Shown: positions 41,060-53,639 of the stretch, one piece after another
How positions within the stretch are numbered: the first letter of the stretch is position 1
How the letters are laid out: every line of letters starts with the position of its first letter
Source of the DNA: Aplidium turbinatum
Taxonomy: Eukaryota > Chordata > Ascidiacea > Aplousobranchia > Polyclinidae
Length of the DNA: 64,000 nucleotides
Assembly (NCBI GenBank): GCA_918807975.1
Contig: OU964935.1
Span: 5,419,823-5,483,822 of the forward strand
Direction: 5' to 3'
Notes under the pieces: model-generated
Database searches by the model: none
What the model was told of the DNA's origin: nothing
Seen by the model: only the letters and a program-made list of their open reading frames with translations
Made by a program: the position numbers and the translations under genes

Positions 41060-41460
41060 TCAACATGTTAAGTTCTTCCGCTACTCTTTTTGCTTTTCCG
41101 ATGCTTAACAAGTCAGCTCACTGTTTTACATTATCTCCTAAACTTTGTCTCGTTTTCCCTTGAACCTCTTTCCTTCCACCATACCTTCAACAACCAATTG
41201 ATATATAACTGTCCTGCTGATCCTCTTAAAATATGTCCCGCGAATTTTATCAGATGTTTTGCTGAATCGTTTGCCCATCTATCCTGCACTCCAATTCTTT
41301 TTCTATAATTTTTTTAATATTTTTCTGTAGCATTGGAGCTGAAAAGCATTACGTTTTTTGGTTAATTTCTTCGTTGTTGGTCCAACTTTCACATCCAGAT
41401 GATATAACTGGAATGATATAGGCTATACTGTAACAAGATAATAGTGAACGGTAAGTTTTA
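41060..41460 (-). mobile_element. LINE fragment, minus strand
   Basis: The minus strand gives VIPVISSGCESWTNNEEINQ, which matches the GSETW-type end of a non-LTR reverse-transcriptase ORF. The 41150-41210 block resembles 3965-4015 inside the Merlin intron. Heavily decayed. Confidence 0.5.
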
Positions 41461-42397
41461 AATGTAAATCTATTGCATGTATTTTTTTTAAAATTCTTTA
41501 CATTTCTAAAATGAAAAAAAAATTCGCAAAGCAAGCGTTTACAATAAAAACATTTTTTTAATACTTTTGCAATATCACACAAAACTAAAAGTAAAAACAT
41601 ATTCAAAAAATAATAATTTGCTATATGACTAAAACTTGTAAGCATGTTAATTGACAGCTGCCCACACTTTTTTCTTATCTACAAGTAAACAACAACATAA
41701 CACACTGTTGTAGTCATTGTGCTACATGTAAAAATAATAAAATCACCATAGATATAAAAACTTTGAAATGGAATGGCTAGCCTACGATATTTCAATGTAG
41801 ACATAACCATTTTCTCATAATTGATATTGAAAACCAGTATCGTACCGGTACCGTAGCCAACATCTAAGCTATTTTACTGGTACATCTATAAAAATTGCTA
41901 GAAATTAGAATGTAAATTAGCAACATAATCGATGTGTAAAGTTACTTCTGGACTTTTCATGGTAAGAAATTTCAATCCAAGGCAAATCACATTTCTGACT
42001 TTCAAATTTTGACTATTTTAAACTTTGAATCTGTTTAAATTTGTTAATTTGTAAAATTCAAAATACAGTAATATACTTCCTGCCGAAGACGTTCGTGTGT
42101 CAAAAGATTAAACTCAATCTCACAACTTCAAAATCGAAAACAGCAAACAGGATATAATCATGTAACTTTTAATCCGCACTTCAATTCGCTCAAATGTCAC
42201 AGCCAAATGAAACAACGAAAATAGGAGAGACGCCTTTCATATTAGCTATTTTCACATCCATTCAAGTGCTCTCTTTGACGTCATGATTTCTATTTTACAA
42301 AATATTGTACACAAAATCAGTTATTTGTCAAAATTCTGCTGCATAATTTGCTGCTGCAAAATTCAACCAGTTATTTGCAAAAAGGTGCTGCACTTGT
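41461..42397. other. AT-rich intergenic stretch, nothing recognised
   Basis: No frame with a domain, no inverted ends. Homopolymer A and T runs near 41480-41550. Confidence 0.4.
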
Positions 42398-42665
42398 CGC
42401 CAGCAGTGGCCGAGTGGTTAGCGCGTTGGGCTCGCAGTCGAGTTGTTTCTCTGGGCAAGAAACTTTACGATAATTGCCTCTACCCAGTGATCGATTTCGA
42501 GTAATGGGTAGTACCAAAGTTAAGTCGTAAGTAGAGTAGACAACCGGAAACAGACATTACAGTCGGCTGCAGCGTGGGTCAGGTGTACGTCGGAAGGCGT
42601 ACACCGATGCATAGCGCTCAAGTCCGCTTTCCCGCAATGCAGGATAAAGATAATAAAACGAAACA
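42398..42665 (+). repeat. tRNA-derived SINE
   Basis: Begins CAGCAGTGGCCGAGTGGTTA, a box A as in Ser/Leu-type tRNAs, followed by GCGCGTTGGGCTCGCAGTCG. It continues into the non-tRNA body TTTCTCTGGGCAAGAAACTT, which I recognise from SINEs of marine invertebrates, and ends with an A-rich tail (ATAAAACGAAACAAAAAAC) near 42670. Box B is degraded. Not a functional tRNA. Confidence 0.75.
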
Positions 42666-42801
42666 AAAAACTTGTCAGAAGGAGAGGTCAGAAGAGTGAT
42701 TAAATCGTGCCTTCAGGCAGACTAATATTTCAGAAATTGAAAAAGTAACTGCTTTGTAAAACCTTAAACTTTGAAGGTTTAGCAACAAAAACACCGTAAT
42801 A

Positions 42802-43472
42802 CAGTAGAATTCGCCTATAACGGCTTCGTTTATAACGTCAATTCGCCTATTACGTCACATTTCGCTCGGTCCCGGCAGAATTCCTATCTTTTACGTACAT
42901 TGTAGTTCGGCTATAACAGCATCGCCCATAACGTCAATTCACATGTAACAGCATCCTTTATTGGTCCCCAGACGTCTTTTGTTCGTTTATAACGTTACTT
43001 TAAGCCATCACCTTTACCATGAACGGTCAGTCTTTTAATCCAACTAGCGCTGCTGCTTGCAAAATGTCTTCCCTTTATTTTTCCACGTCGTTCGCAGCAG
43101 GGACTTTAATTAACTGAATTAACTTTTTTCCAGCGTGAAAAACTATCACATGTAAAAAGCAGCTCTATAGCTGACCTTTAAACAACTCAAAGCAACAGTT
43201 GTACGTGCAGTAGGCTACTGTATAGCCTATAAACTAATTAACTGAATTAACTTTTTTTTCCAATTTCTTTGTTTACTGTACTTTCTGCGTGACTTTTGTC
43301 AGTTTGGTGGTACACAGTAAACCTGACTGGATTATAGGCTACACCTTTTTCTTTAATCAAAATACAGTTTTGGAATAGTTTGCGGTACCGGTAGTTCGTG
43401 TATAACGTCAATTCGGCTATAACGTCAGTTTTTGCAATCCCCTAGAGGTGCCGTTATAGGCGAATTCTACTG
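42802..43472. mobile_element. pogo/Tigger-type MITE
   Basis: The ends are CAGTAGAATTCGCCTATAAC and its inverse, flanked by TA (42800-42801 and 43473-43474). Repeated TATAACGTCAATTCG blocks occur near both ends. 671 bp without a transposase. Confidence 0.88.
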
Positions 43473-43685
43473 TAAAACAATGATTCAATAACTTTTTATA
43501 AATTATACCATACACTCAAAATTTGCATATCGAAAGGAATAAAAAAAAGGAGGCGAAAGATCTCACGAAGACACCAAGTCAACTTCCATTTATTAAAATA
43601 GATATTAAACGTTCGTATTCTCAGAGCTGAAACTTTTGGTTTGCGAAATAAATGATAAAGCTTCAAAATCGTTCAGTTCATTCAT

Positions 43686-44039
43686 TCATAGCTTGTCACG
43701 CCAGTGTCGGAGCCAGGTAAGAGCATTGTTTGTGATGTTTTTGAGGTCGTTGTCATCACATGAAGGGCTAATAAGGGGGCAGTTGGTGAGGATGTGCATC
43801 GTCTGATTGTGTAGGCCACAATCACACGTTGGATCAGGAGTCATCTTCCATCGGAAAAGGTTGCTTTTATTTCTCCCGACTCCGCAGCGGGCTCTATTTA
43901 GGCAGAACCACTCTCTTATCTCAAGGGTGGAAGTTTGTTGAAGATTTTCGGGAGGACTTGGGGTGGCAGGATGTTGTGTCCTATCGGGCTCAGAAGTCCA
44001 CATTTCTAATCGTGCAGCTGCCGCGCTTGTGCGTTCCAA
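43686..44039 (-). pseudogene. LINE ORF2 C-terminal fragment
   Basis: 117 codons ending a non-LTR retrotransposon protein. It has REWFCLNRARCGVGRNKSNL, then CDCGLHNQTMHILTNCP, the cysteine/histidine pattern after the reverse transcriptase of Jockey/CR1-type elements, then ALTWLRHWRDKL. The 5' part is missing. The downstream frame ends at a stop near 43686. Confidence 0.8.
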
Positions 44040-44764
44040 TGGACTGACTTTGATAAAGCTCTTGCGTGACTTGAGTATCGTTCAGTGATCATAAGCTAAT
44101 TTCGGCAGTTTGCACAATGCTACAATAATAGCATGCACCAATACTTGACACACTAGATAGATGGATGGTCATTTATTTTTGTTTGGATGCGAAACAAAAC
44201 GAACATAAAACAAAAACGAACAGTGTGCATCCAACAAAGAGTGCGAAACATCGTAGCCCTAAAAAGGGGGAGGAATTAGTCGTCGAGTCTGCACTCTCTC
44301 ATTCAAACAGTCATATGAAAGCAAGTAGGCCTATTGCATTTTTAAATAGCAAATTGACACAAAAAAGAAGAACAGAATAAAAACAAATACACACACGAAC
44401 GCAAGAAATGCAAAAAAAAATAATAATAATGATATTGGACATGAAGTCTGGTAGTTGATGTCGCTGCTATAGCTCTTGATTCTTGAAGTGTTTTTTGCAA
44501 GCTTTACTTAGCCCACATTTTAAACTTTTTTGGTAGGCTATAATTGGGTATTTGTCTGTTGAGTGTTAAGTATAAAGCGAATTGGAGCTTGAGCGTTGGA
44601 TGCAGGGTTAGTTGTACCTAAACTAGTACCTACGGGATGCGCAACTACGCCCCTAATGATCATTTTTGACGCCAACTGACGGACGGTACACTTACACATG
44701 GCAGTGATGGCACATTTGACAGCACTCAGCTCTGTCATCGCTTGTCAATCGTTTCACGTACAAC
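44040..44764. other. Interval with microsatellite and possible Penelope-like flank
   Basis: Contains AT-rich sequence with (AAT)n near 44420 and CGAAAACA-type runs. The last stretch before 44764 probably belongs to the Penelope-like element whose GIY-YIG domain resumes at 48516, since the hAT lies exactly between. No complete gene. Confidence 0.4.
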
Positions 44765-45092
44765 CAGTGGCGGCTCGTGGCCTTTGGTGATGGGGGTGCT
44801 GCAAATGTTGACGGTAAGTATGACGTCATAATATGGCACGAACAGTCGAGCGCCGAAGGCGCGAGCTTCCTAGGGGGGTCTGGGGGCATGCCCCCCCAGA
44901 AAATTTTGCACTTTTATATGCTCTAAAATGCCATTGCTGGTGTTTTCAGGACAAAAAATAAAAATTTAGAGCAGTTGAAAATGTGGACTTTTAAAACTTT
45001 GAAACAAAAAAATTGCTTTTTCTGAAAGGTTGGTACAAAATAGGAAATCTGAAGTAGGCCTAATAGATGGGAACATTTTGCTCATAATATGA

Positions 45093-46190
45093 ATATCAAT
45101 CAATCATTTTATTGTTTGTCATTAACACGTCCGGGACGAAAAAGATACTACTAACTACAATAGTCGATATAGACCTACCAGCACGTTAACGAACGGGAAA
45201 AGATGGCAAAACCTTGAAAGGTTTAAAACGTGCCTGAATGAAAAATTATGTAGTAGGCTATATATCAGTAGTTAGCACGGCCACAAAACCCAAAAAACAA
45301 ATAGCAAAAAATAAAACAAAAACAGAGAGAAGCACACATGTAGTAACAACGTAATGAAAAGTGTTGTGGATTGAATTTGTCAGTTCCAAGATTGATGTGG
45401 ATGAGCAATGAGCAGTAATCATAATAATAATAGGATGGAGAAAGAAAACCGAACATAAAAGAAACCCATCCTCACTCCTCAGGCAAAAGCTCATTTCGAT
45501 GTGGCCCAGGAGAGCAGGTGTTGAGCTCTTTCTATGGTCAGACTGCACTATGGTGATTAAGGTTTGAGATCCAGTTTAAGTTATTGTTTCTTGTCCTGGT
45601 GGGTGAAGATGGAATGGATGAGCTGCTGGTAGATAAGATGATGATGTCCTGATGGTGTTGATGAAGCTCTCATCCCCTTTTGCGACGTGTCGTGTTGATT
45701 ATGGAGTGTTGCGTTTGCTGTTAATATCTACAAACATAAAAGTGCAGCACAAGCAGTCGACGTTATTGTTAGGTAGGCCTAATCTTTTGTAAATTATTTC
45801 GGATTTCCACTAAAATCTTCACAAGAATGCAAGAAAGTCTTTCTACATTGTCTTTCTATTGCGTATCCGTTTTGTTTGCTTAAATTTTGTTTTAGATTGT
45901 GGACAAAAAGTGACTTTGTATCAGTCTTTCTAATTGAAGAAGGAAATTCGTTCCATGTTTTCGCACCTGTGAATTCTATTGAATGTTGAGTTACAAGCGT
46001 TTTTGAGAAGTATGGAATGTTTAGAGAATCATTATCATGGTTTCTTGTACACAGGCAGTGAACCTCTTTGACACATTTAAAACGATTGGAGAAGCAATCT
46101 GGTAGTAAATTGTTGTGAAATTTAAACACGAAAACACTAATTTCCAGTTTGAACAATTGCTCAATTGATATCGGATCTTGCTACAACTAC
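45093..46190 (-). mobile_element. 5'-truncated LINE inside the hAT
   Basis: The frame 45794-46156 (minus) reads FKLEISVFVFKFHNNLLPDC, then SIEFTGAKTWNEFPSSIRK and HNLKQNLSK. This is the C-terminal domain after the reverse transcriptase of an L2/CR1-like LINE. The 3' end at 45093 has the ATTGATTGAT tail shared with 7947. About 1.1 kb survives. Its insertion postdates the hAT. Confidence 0.75.
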
Positions 46191-46866
46191 CATTGTTGGG
46201 ACAAAAAATACGATGAATTCAAAACAGATTTTTTCTCCTAATTTACAAGTAAAAAGGAAGTGTCCAACAGGAGAGTGACAATCTAGCCTATATAATATAC
46301 ATTGGTTAAAATTATTTGCAATATCATATATATAATATGCATATAAGCACTGTTTTGTAAATAGTTACCAGTTTTAACAAATTAGATAGGCATAGGCTAT
46401 TATAGGCCTAACCCAAAACATAAAAAGATTAATTAATCAGTACGATACTTAACTTTAGGATGGCTTCTGAAGATTTGATTATGTGTGTCTGTGAATAAAT
46501 AAATACAAAACTGTTGCCATTGATTGTTCAGACATTTCTTTTCCCAAATTGGTGTTTTGCATCGTTGACGAGTTGAACACTCCGTTTAGTGAGGGACTCA
46601 GTCAAGGCCATGGATGATCCAGCAAAGTTTTTCTTTCGCTGAAATACAAGATTTCTTGTGGTTTGTCTGACAAATTATTTTATGATGGGTTATTTTATTA
46701 CTATGAATAACAAATAAACAAAAGACACAAAGTTCCTACAGTGCATGCTGCACATGCACTATGCAGGCTATAATTAGGGTGCATACAAAGGTAAACAGTG
46801 GGATAAACTACAAAACATAAGTTACTTACAAATAAACTGCTCCATGTCAACTGGAACCAAGCTTAT

Positions 46867-47640
46867 TTATAGACAAAATCCATTCTTCTTGCTTACTTTT
46901 GAGCAAAATGATGACTTTGTCGTTAATGTCTGGGTAACGAAGAATTTTTTCTCTGTTGAAATGACGGCAAGAGCATTTAATGATTGGAGCCTTTCTTGAT
47001 TGATGGTACTCAGAAAAGTTTTGATTCTTTTTAATGTCGAAAAGCAGCGTTCAGGCTCTGCTGTGGTCATAGGAATAATTAGGAGGATTTTTAACAGTTT
47101 GGAAATTTCACTGAGAGCATCTCTGAATAAATGTCAACAATTCAAATAACGCGGAATATTCATGCATGTCCAATCTGCTGTAGAATACTGCAAGTTCAGT
47201 TTCAAACTTTTCTTTTTCTATGATGGAATATGCTTCCACAGTTACTGCCACCTCATGTATGGGCAGTTTATTTTTAAAGCTATTGAAGCTTCTCTTGTTG
47301 AACAATTTTGCAGTTACTAATTGTTTGGTGAACCAATATCTAGCCATTATGTCAACACATATGCAGTCACACACCTCCTTCGCTTCAGCCATAAGTGTTT
47401 TTGAAGAATTCTCACAGTACGGTACTTTTGAGTTTCTTATCACGAAAATTGCACTTTTGAAATTGCTTATATATTCATGTACTTTGAACACATCAATATC
47501 TCGAGATTGCATTTGGTTGAAAATCACTTCAACATGAGACATTATTTGATAAAAAAGCTGCAACCAAAAGAGGAATTTTTTGTTGGTAAGGTAATGCAAA
47601 ATACCTGTTGCTTCTGAAATGGTATGATCAGTAGTTGATG
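46867..47640 (-). pseudogene. hAT transposase remnant (ZMYM1/P52rIPK-like)
   Basis: 46867-47070 carries MTTAEPERCFSTLKRIKTFL and SLNALAVISTEK, the C-terminal dimerisation region of hAT transposases of the ZMYM1-like kind. 47108-47599, one frame away, gives the preceding alpha-helical region (163 codons, EVCDCICVDIMARYWFTKQL). At least one frame change separates the two, and the N-terminal RNase-H-like half with the first catalytic D is not visible. Confidence 0.75.
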
Positions 47641-48515
47641 TAGACTGTAGTGTATTTCATCAAGGCAGGATTTTAAGGGTTCCAAATGTTCATGAACTTT
47701 ATTAACTGTTCGTAGGATGAAAGTTCACATTGACAGCACCACGTTGCAGCCTCCCATGTCATAACCTATCCTTCTACCAGTCTACAGCTTGCTGCACAAC
47801 TAGACTAGCACTTATAAACCATCAACACACAGCCTGAAAATAACAACGCTATGTGGAATTAATGTAAATATGGCAGACCCTGCTCAGCAAAAAGCTGATA
47901 AAAATCTAGCCAATTTAGAAGTTGCGTTGTTCTTACAGTTACACCCCTAGATCTTTGACCTTAACTTATTATCGCAAGTAAACAAAGAACCTAGCTTAAA
48001 TTCAATTTAGGAAGAACAATAATGATAACCTAACTGTGACTAGGTCCTAGTCTAAGCTCAATCAAGATAATCTAGTCTAAGCTTTATCTTTTTGTGCAGA
48101 AAGCAAAGCATATCAGTCTAACCATGTAACAGCATCAGTCACAGCCACCTAACATTGTGCTTGAAAACGATGAAGTATACTTGCAACAATAGTTAGCCTG
48201 ACCAGCAACTGCAAAATTTGCAGTTCGGTATCGTCGAGTTTTAAAGCAACCTCAGCTAAAAATGACGTCACGACTCCTGTTTGTTCTTCTTTTATAAAAT
48301 CACAACTGCAGAGCTTGCAGTTCAGAGCTTCCAAATATAAAACTTGAAAAATCATAATACTTTTTAAAATCCAGAAATTATGAAACTTCTAGTCGATAGG
48401 ATCTATAGAGAAAATGAAAAAAAACGTGAAATTAATAAAAAAAATAAAATTCTGAAATGTGCAGGGGGTGCTGCAGTTTTGCAGTTTCTATAGACGAGCC
48501 GCCACTGCGTACAAC

Positions 48516-48885
48516 GACTTTGAGCACTTCACAAAGACTTTTTAGGTCAAAACAGGAACTCAATTGCAGCAATTATGGGATTTATGTAGCAACATGTTTA
48601 CTTTGCCATGAACAATATGTTGGACAAACTGTTAATAAATTTTTAGTTCGCTGGTCAGGCCATCGTGCAACTTGGAACACTTTCGATTTTTCGTCTAATA
48701 ATGGCAGGGCCGCGTTATTAAAACATTTTGCTGTATTTCATGATCTAAGAACTGAACCACAACTTTCCCAATGCTACAATGTCACATTTGTTGAACAACC
48801 CAATATTGATAATCTAGATGCTTGTGAAGATAAATGGATTCATGCCAAAATAAATATCCAAAAATTAATTTTGCTACAAGTTTAA
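48516..48885 (+). pseudogene. Penelope-like element GIY-YIG endonuclease end
   Basis: Reads NCSNYGIYVATC, LLCHEQYVGQTVNKF, LVRWSGHRATWN and DACEDKWIHA, the GIY-YIG nuclease of canonical Penelope-like elements, with its CxxC zinc-type cysteines and conserved R and H. The reverse-transcriptase part is not visible downstream or in the window. The hAT at 44765-48507 sits immediately before this domain. An old, partial copy. Confidence 0.8.
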
Positions 48886-49149
48886 CTTTTTGACGCTCCA
48901 CTAGGCTATATTTTTTCAATATTTTACTGCCTTAATATTCACTGCCGTCTTTGTCTACTCTTGTTTTCCACAACGCTACATTTAATTATTTATCGCTCTG
49001 CTTAGTTTGTTTATCGCTGTCTTTGACTGCCGTGTTTCGCATATAATTTATTTTCTTAGCTGTAATTTACCACGACGCTACATTTGCAGGCTTTGCTCAC
49101 CGCTCTTTCATCAATTCTCGTTGATCTATTTGATAAGTAGGCCTACTTT
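48886..49149. other. Short interval, nothing recognised
   Basis: T-rich sequence with repeated CTACATTTA and TTATCGCT motifs, probably the Penelope-like 3' flank. Confidence 0.35.
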
Positions 49150-51392
49150 ACCGCCGGTGTAGCAGTCCAAGAGTTACTGCATGCCAAAAGTTACAAGAGT
49201 TGCCAAATATTTCATTTAAATTTTGTCTTGAAAAATAATTAAATGTTTAACCTCTCAAAAGGTCAGATCAGGGATATCTATAACTACGGGATTGGAAACT
49301 CTATCCAGTGCTATACATCAGTAGGGTCATCACATTACTACGATTACAGAAAGATTAACAAAATAAAATACTGACTAAAAGATATGCAAAATTCGATTTT
49401 ACAATAATAATACAAAATGTACACTCACATTAAAACTTAATCGATTGTAAAAGTACATTTACGCTGCTAGAAAAAAAATGATGAATCCAAAAATGAAAGA
49501 ATGCAACGAGTCCAAAAACCGCCTACTGTCGTTCTTTAGCATTTTGGTAAGGCCTACTGCAAATCGGATCAGAAGTAAATGAGGAGTGTTCAGCAATCAG
49601 TGAAATATGCTGTTGTATCATCAACTTGTTCACAGACCAATCCAGTACGAAACCAATTCGTTTACGATGTCATCAGAACTTAAACCAATAGCCATTCTGG
49701 AAATTTTTTAAGCACCAAACAAAATAAGCTTACATCATGACTGCACTAATGGAATACAAACAAATGAACAAACCAGGCAAGCGTAGTCCTTACAATTTAC
49801 AGCAGGTGACTTGATTGTTACACTTTTGGTTGTTCGTTAACCTACTACTTGCTGCCCTTTGAGGTGATCAATTTATGTGATTATTTATCAAAGCAGCGCC
49901 CAAAGAAAAGTGACCCTACTGGTGTATAAAATGGTTTTGAGTTCCACATAGTTTCCAATCCCGTAGTTATAGATATGCCTGGGTCAGATTAATAATTATA
50001 AGTATTTTGTAATGTTAACAGAAAAGCTTGCATTCGTTTGAGAGCAATGAATTCATTACACTTAGGTGAAACAATTTTCGCTTTTCTATCGATTGTGAAA
50101 ACGCCGGGCACCGCTGGTAACTTTTGGACTGACAGTAACTTCCAGAGTGCAAGTCTGCAACGTCGCAGAAGCAGTCCAAAAGTTACTGCTATTGTAAGTG
50201 GGTGTGCTTTTTCGAAATTCTTTTGGGAAAACTTGTAAATGGACTGAAACTTCACTTGGTCAGTAGATTAAACCCTCTGCAAGTATGCGAAAGATGAATC
50301 TCAAGGATAAATATTCTCACCACGAAACCATAATTCTAGACTTTAAGTTTCGTGCCACGTGTTTTCGATGAGAGTCCAACGGAAATTCATTGGAATCTCA
50401 AAGTGTTCAACACTTTCGTAAAAGCTAAAGCCTTCCCCTCGTGTGAGACTGTGATAGCCTACTCACTGAAGGTTGATGGCGTTTTGACTACCGGTTGGCC
50501 TACATGTAGCCTAAGTTACATTATATTTCTTCAAAACGGTAGTTATGAGAAACCAGACCAAAAATTGGCTCAGTGCTTCATTCACTGGAAAACTTTGGTT
50601 TTAACTTTTATGAAATAGGCCTACATAAAATATAGTCAAAGACTATGTTCGTCAACTACAACTCAAGACCAGCAGTTAACAAGTCATCAGCCTTCAAATG
50701 CAAACTTTGCACGATGTATTAAGGCCTGTAGCCTATTAAATGCCACCGATTCACGTAGGCCTATAGCCACGATTTAGGGTCGAATGTACCAACAGTGATT
50801 AAACTGTATTTAACTTAACTTTGAAATGTTTGTAGCGATGATCAATTAAATTATTTGTTTCAACAGAGCCATATAGCCTACAACGAGTCAATAAAACACT
50901 CATAATACTACATTGTGAATCGTAGGTTGCATTATAGCACAATCAGGATGACAGCAAAAGACTATAGGCTAAGTGGTCATCTAGTCAATCACCTCCCCAT
51001 GCAAATTTATTTGCCAACGCACGTTAGGCACGGACACAACTTCAAATGGTATAATACAAACAAATCAGGTTAAAATGATAGCCTACGTAAATTGTTAGGT
51101 TACAAATTAAAATTTCATTCCAAAACAGCAACAATTTCTGGTACAAAACTCATCTTTCAACTTATTTTTACTTCATTCCCAATTACGTTTCTGCTGTAAA
51201 TCATGTTGTTAAGATGCAATGGTAGATAAGTCTTTAAGTTCAACATGTTTCCAATGTTGAAATCATTTATACAAATCTGAAAACCCTGTTTTAGTAACTT
51301 CTGGACTGGCAGTAACTTTCAGACTGCGTATACGCGGTCCAGAAGTTACGGTAACTTTCAGACCGCAGTAACTCCTGGACCGTTACACCGGC
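49150..51392. mobile_element. Putative TIR element with AGTTACTGC motifs, interrupted by a hAT MITE
   Basis: The ends are GCCGGTGTAGCAGTCCAAGA and GGACCGTTACACCGGC (inverse in part). The motif CAGTCC(A)nAGTTACTGC or its inverse recurs at 49158, 50122-50192 and 51292-51385, where it builds local palindromes. No convincing direct duplication at the flanks. Frames inside (50352-50618) are not recognised. Confidence 0.55.
49269..49981. mobile_element. hAT MITE, CAGGGATATCTATAACTACG ends
   Basis: The inverted ends extend over about 30 bp (through CGGGATTGGAAACT). The exact duplication is GGTCAGAT (49261-49268 and 49982-49989). 713 bp, no coding capacity. Nested in the 49150-51392 region. Confidence 0.92.
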
Positions 51393-52784
51393 TTGGTTTA
51401 GGTTTTAGACATGGCGATCTGTGTACATAAAATTGTATATAGGTCGCCATGGTTTTAGGTATTCAGCATTTTTTCAGTATTTACGCTCATGTTTTGACAT
51501 TATTGCGTCACTGTAGGCGGTAGGCCTATTGTTATTTAAGATATTATAACTTGTAGCGTGAACGATGCTATTATGGCGACGTCCACGCTTGTAGGCTTTA
51601 ACTGCCCTTTATGAGAACTGACGATGCACTATAGCAAGTGCGAAATATATTTTCTGTTATATCTACTTGACAACTGATCCAAGGTTGTGAAAAATCATAT
51701 GTTTATGGGTTTTTTACAACAATGATTTCAATACATTTCAAAGGTAAATGGTGTCAAATTTTTTTAAACATCCTGTCACGTATTATAAACTGGTTTTATG
51801 ATATCTAAAACAAATTGCAAAAACATTGGACTGCATATGGTTAAAATGTAATAATTTTTATACAAACAATTGCTGTACTAAAGTCCCAATATGGAGAAAA
51901 GAATTTACAAGTTTATTGCAAAGTGTTTTTTGCCAGTTTTTTTTTTGGCTGGTAGCCTAAAACTGAAACAACCTTGATTGAAAGAAATGGTGTCACGCAG
52001 TAGCGCACCCAAAAAAAAATTAGGGGGGGGGGCTAATTCAGAAATGTCGGCCATGTGATTAGTGACAGTGACAATAGGCCAATGCCCATCCCTTTGATTA
52101 ATAATTAGGCACTCACGGCCCACAACCCACCGGCTGGGGGTTATTTTATCGTAGAACTTTACATATTTCTTGATTTTACAATTGTTTTTTAATAACGTAA
52201 CTGAAGATGCAAGTCATTTACACATGCAAAATGTTGGAAATAAAAACAGAGAAGATGTCAGTCACTTGTATATTGCAAAACGTTAATCATCATTGTGCTT
52301 ATATGGTAACTGCAGGCTTTGTAAATAGCTTAGAAAAGCAATGGCTTTTATCGCGACAACGTCGTATCTTCAGTTGGCGCCTCGTATTTGTAGCTTCGCA
52401 TCTTGGTTGGATGTTATACGTAGGCTATGTATAGATGATAGCCTACTGCTACTGTACATGTGTGAAGAAAGTTTTGAAGTTTCCCGGTAGTTTGTTAATA
52501 AAAAATTTGAACATAAATTTGCCTATTTCTAGTTTATAAGTGGAATTTACATTAATTACCGTATAGCATTATCTTGATAAGGTATATCTGTATTTTATGT
52601 GTTCGGCAAAAAATTACGTCAACCAAGAGCATGTCCTTTTGTTTGGCGTTTGTAAGTTAGTTTATGTTTTCTTTGGTAAAAATTTTATCATGGTCATAGA
52701 TTTAACCAAGAAAAACGTAGCCTAAGAGGTAAAGAAAAAACTAATGTAGGCTAGTTCACGAAAACGAGAGAATAAAAAGAGTAA
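51393..52784. other. Intergenic stretch, no gene seen
   Basis: A small imperfect hairpin at 51412-51456 (CATGGCGATCT and AGGTCGCCATG). A G-run near 52022. No frame with a recognised domain. Confidence 0.4.
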
Positions 52785-53058
52785 GGGAACGTTCAAATAT
52801 TACGTAACGCTTTTTTTCCGAATTTTTGACCCCCCCCCCCTCCCCCATGTAACGCCAACGTAACGCTTTTTTCAATCCCCCCCTCCCCCATGTAACGCTT
52901 TTTCACTACGAATTCAGCACAAAAAACTACCATTTCGTACTCGAAAGCGTTACGTAACGTTTTGCTTGAACCCCCTCCCCCCCGATGTGACGCTAACGTA
53001 ACGCTTAGCATAAACCCCCCTCCCCCTCGAAGGCGTTACGTAATATTTGAACGTTCCC
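52785..53058. mobile_element. PIF/Harbinger-like MITE with TAA TSD
   Basis: The ends are GGGAACGTTCAAATATTACG and its inverse. The direct repeat is TAA (52782-52784 and 53059-53061). The interior is made of repeated TACGTAACGCTTT blocks and C-runs (CCCCCTCCCCCATGTAACGC). 274 bp, no coding part. Confidence 0.88.
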
Positions 53059-53061
53059 TAA

Positions 53062-53639
53062 CTAACAATTAAGAAAGTGGCATTTTTATTCTCTCATTTG
53101 TTGCAACCACTTTATGTTTTCCCTACTGTTTACGTTTTTCTTTGTTAAACCGATGAGCATTGAGCATGTCAAAATTTTACACAAGAGTTCAGTCATGGAA
53201 GTTCCATGCATCAAATTTCCGCTTGGAGGTGTTGTATGCAAAAACGCAAATAGTAGCCTACTGTAAATGTAAAATGGTAAATACGGTACCAAATGAATCA
53301 ACAATTTTAATTCAAGTCCCCTTATTTACCAATTTTTAAATAGCAATAGGTAGGATTTTTTCATTTACCTTATTTTATATCACTAAAAATTTATCAACAG
53401 CTAGCCTAATTGTTGTACTGTAATCTATAGGCTATCGGCTGCACAAGACAAATAAAGGAAAGTTTACTGGTATATGAGTGCGCAAAAACTGCAAATGTAC
53501 GGTACTGTAGGCTACCATAGAGTGTAAACAAATGTGAAATGCACAGCATACCACAGACATGTAAAACGTACACACAAACAATTGTAAATGAGAGCAACAA
53601 GCATTGTTGACATTCAAGCATTAAATTAATGTAAATCAA
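53062..53639. other. Intergenic stretch, nothing recognised
   Basis: AT-rich; no gene, no clear repeat ends. Confidence 0.35.

Larger units (their letters stand above)
44765..48507 (-). mobile_element. hAT transposon, CAGTGGCGGCTCGT ends, 8-bp TSD
   Basis: The ends are CAGTGGCGGCTCGT and its inverse (ACGAGCCGCCACTG). The exact duplication is CGTACAAC (44757-44764 and 48508-48515). Subterminal GGGGGTGCTGCA is at both ends. A minus-strand transposase remnant lies at 46867-47640 and a LINE insertion at 45093-46190. Inserted next to or within a Penelope-like element. Confidence 0.92.

Noticed and set aside
42398-42480. Possible tRNA-Ser/Leu gene
   Set aside because: Box A is good but the acceptor and T arms do not form, and the sequence runs into a SINE body.
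44160-44400. Frame at 44165-44380 as a small basic protein
   Set aside because: Low-complexity AAAACGAAC-type sequence; no domain.
52844-53030. C-runs as a G-quadruplex regulatory site
   Set aside because: They belong to the body of a Harbinger-like MITE and recur with its internal repeat.
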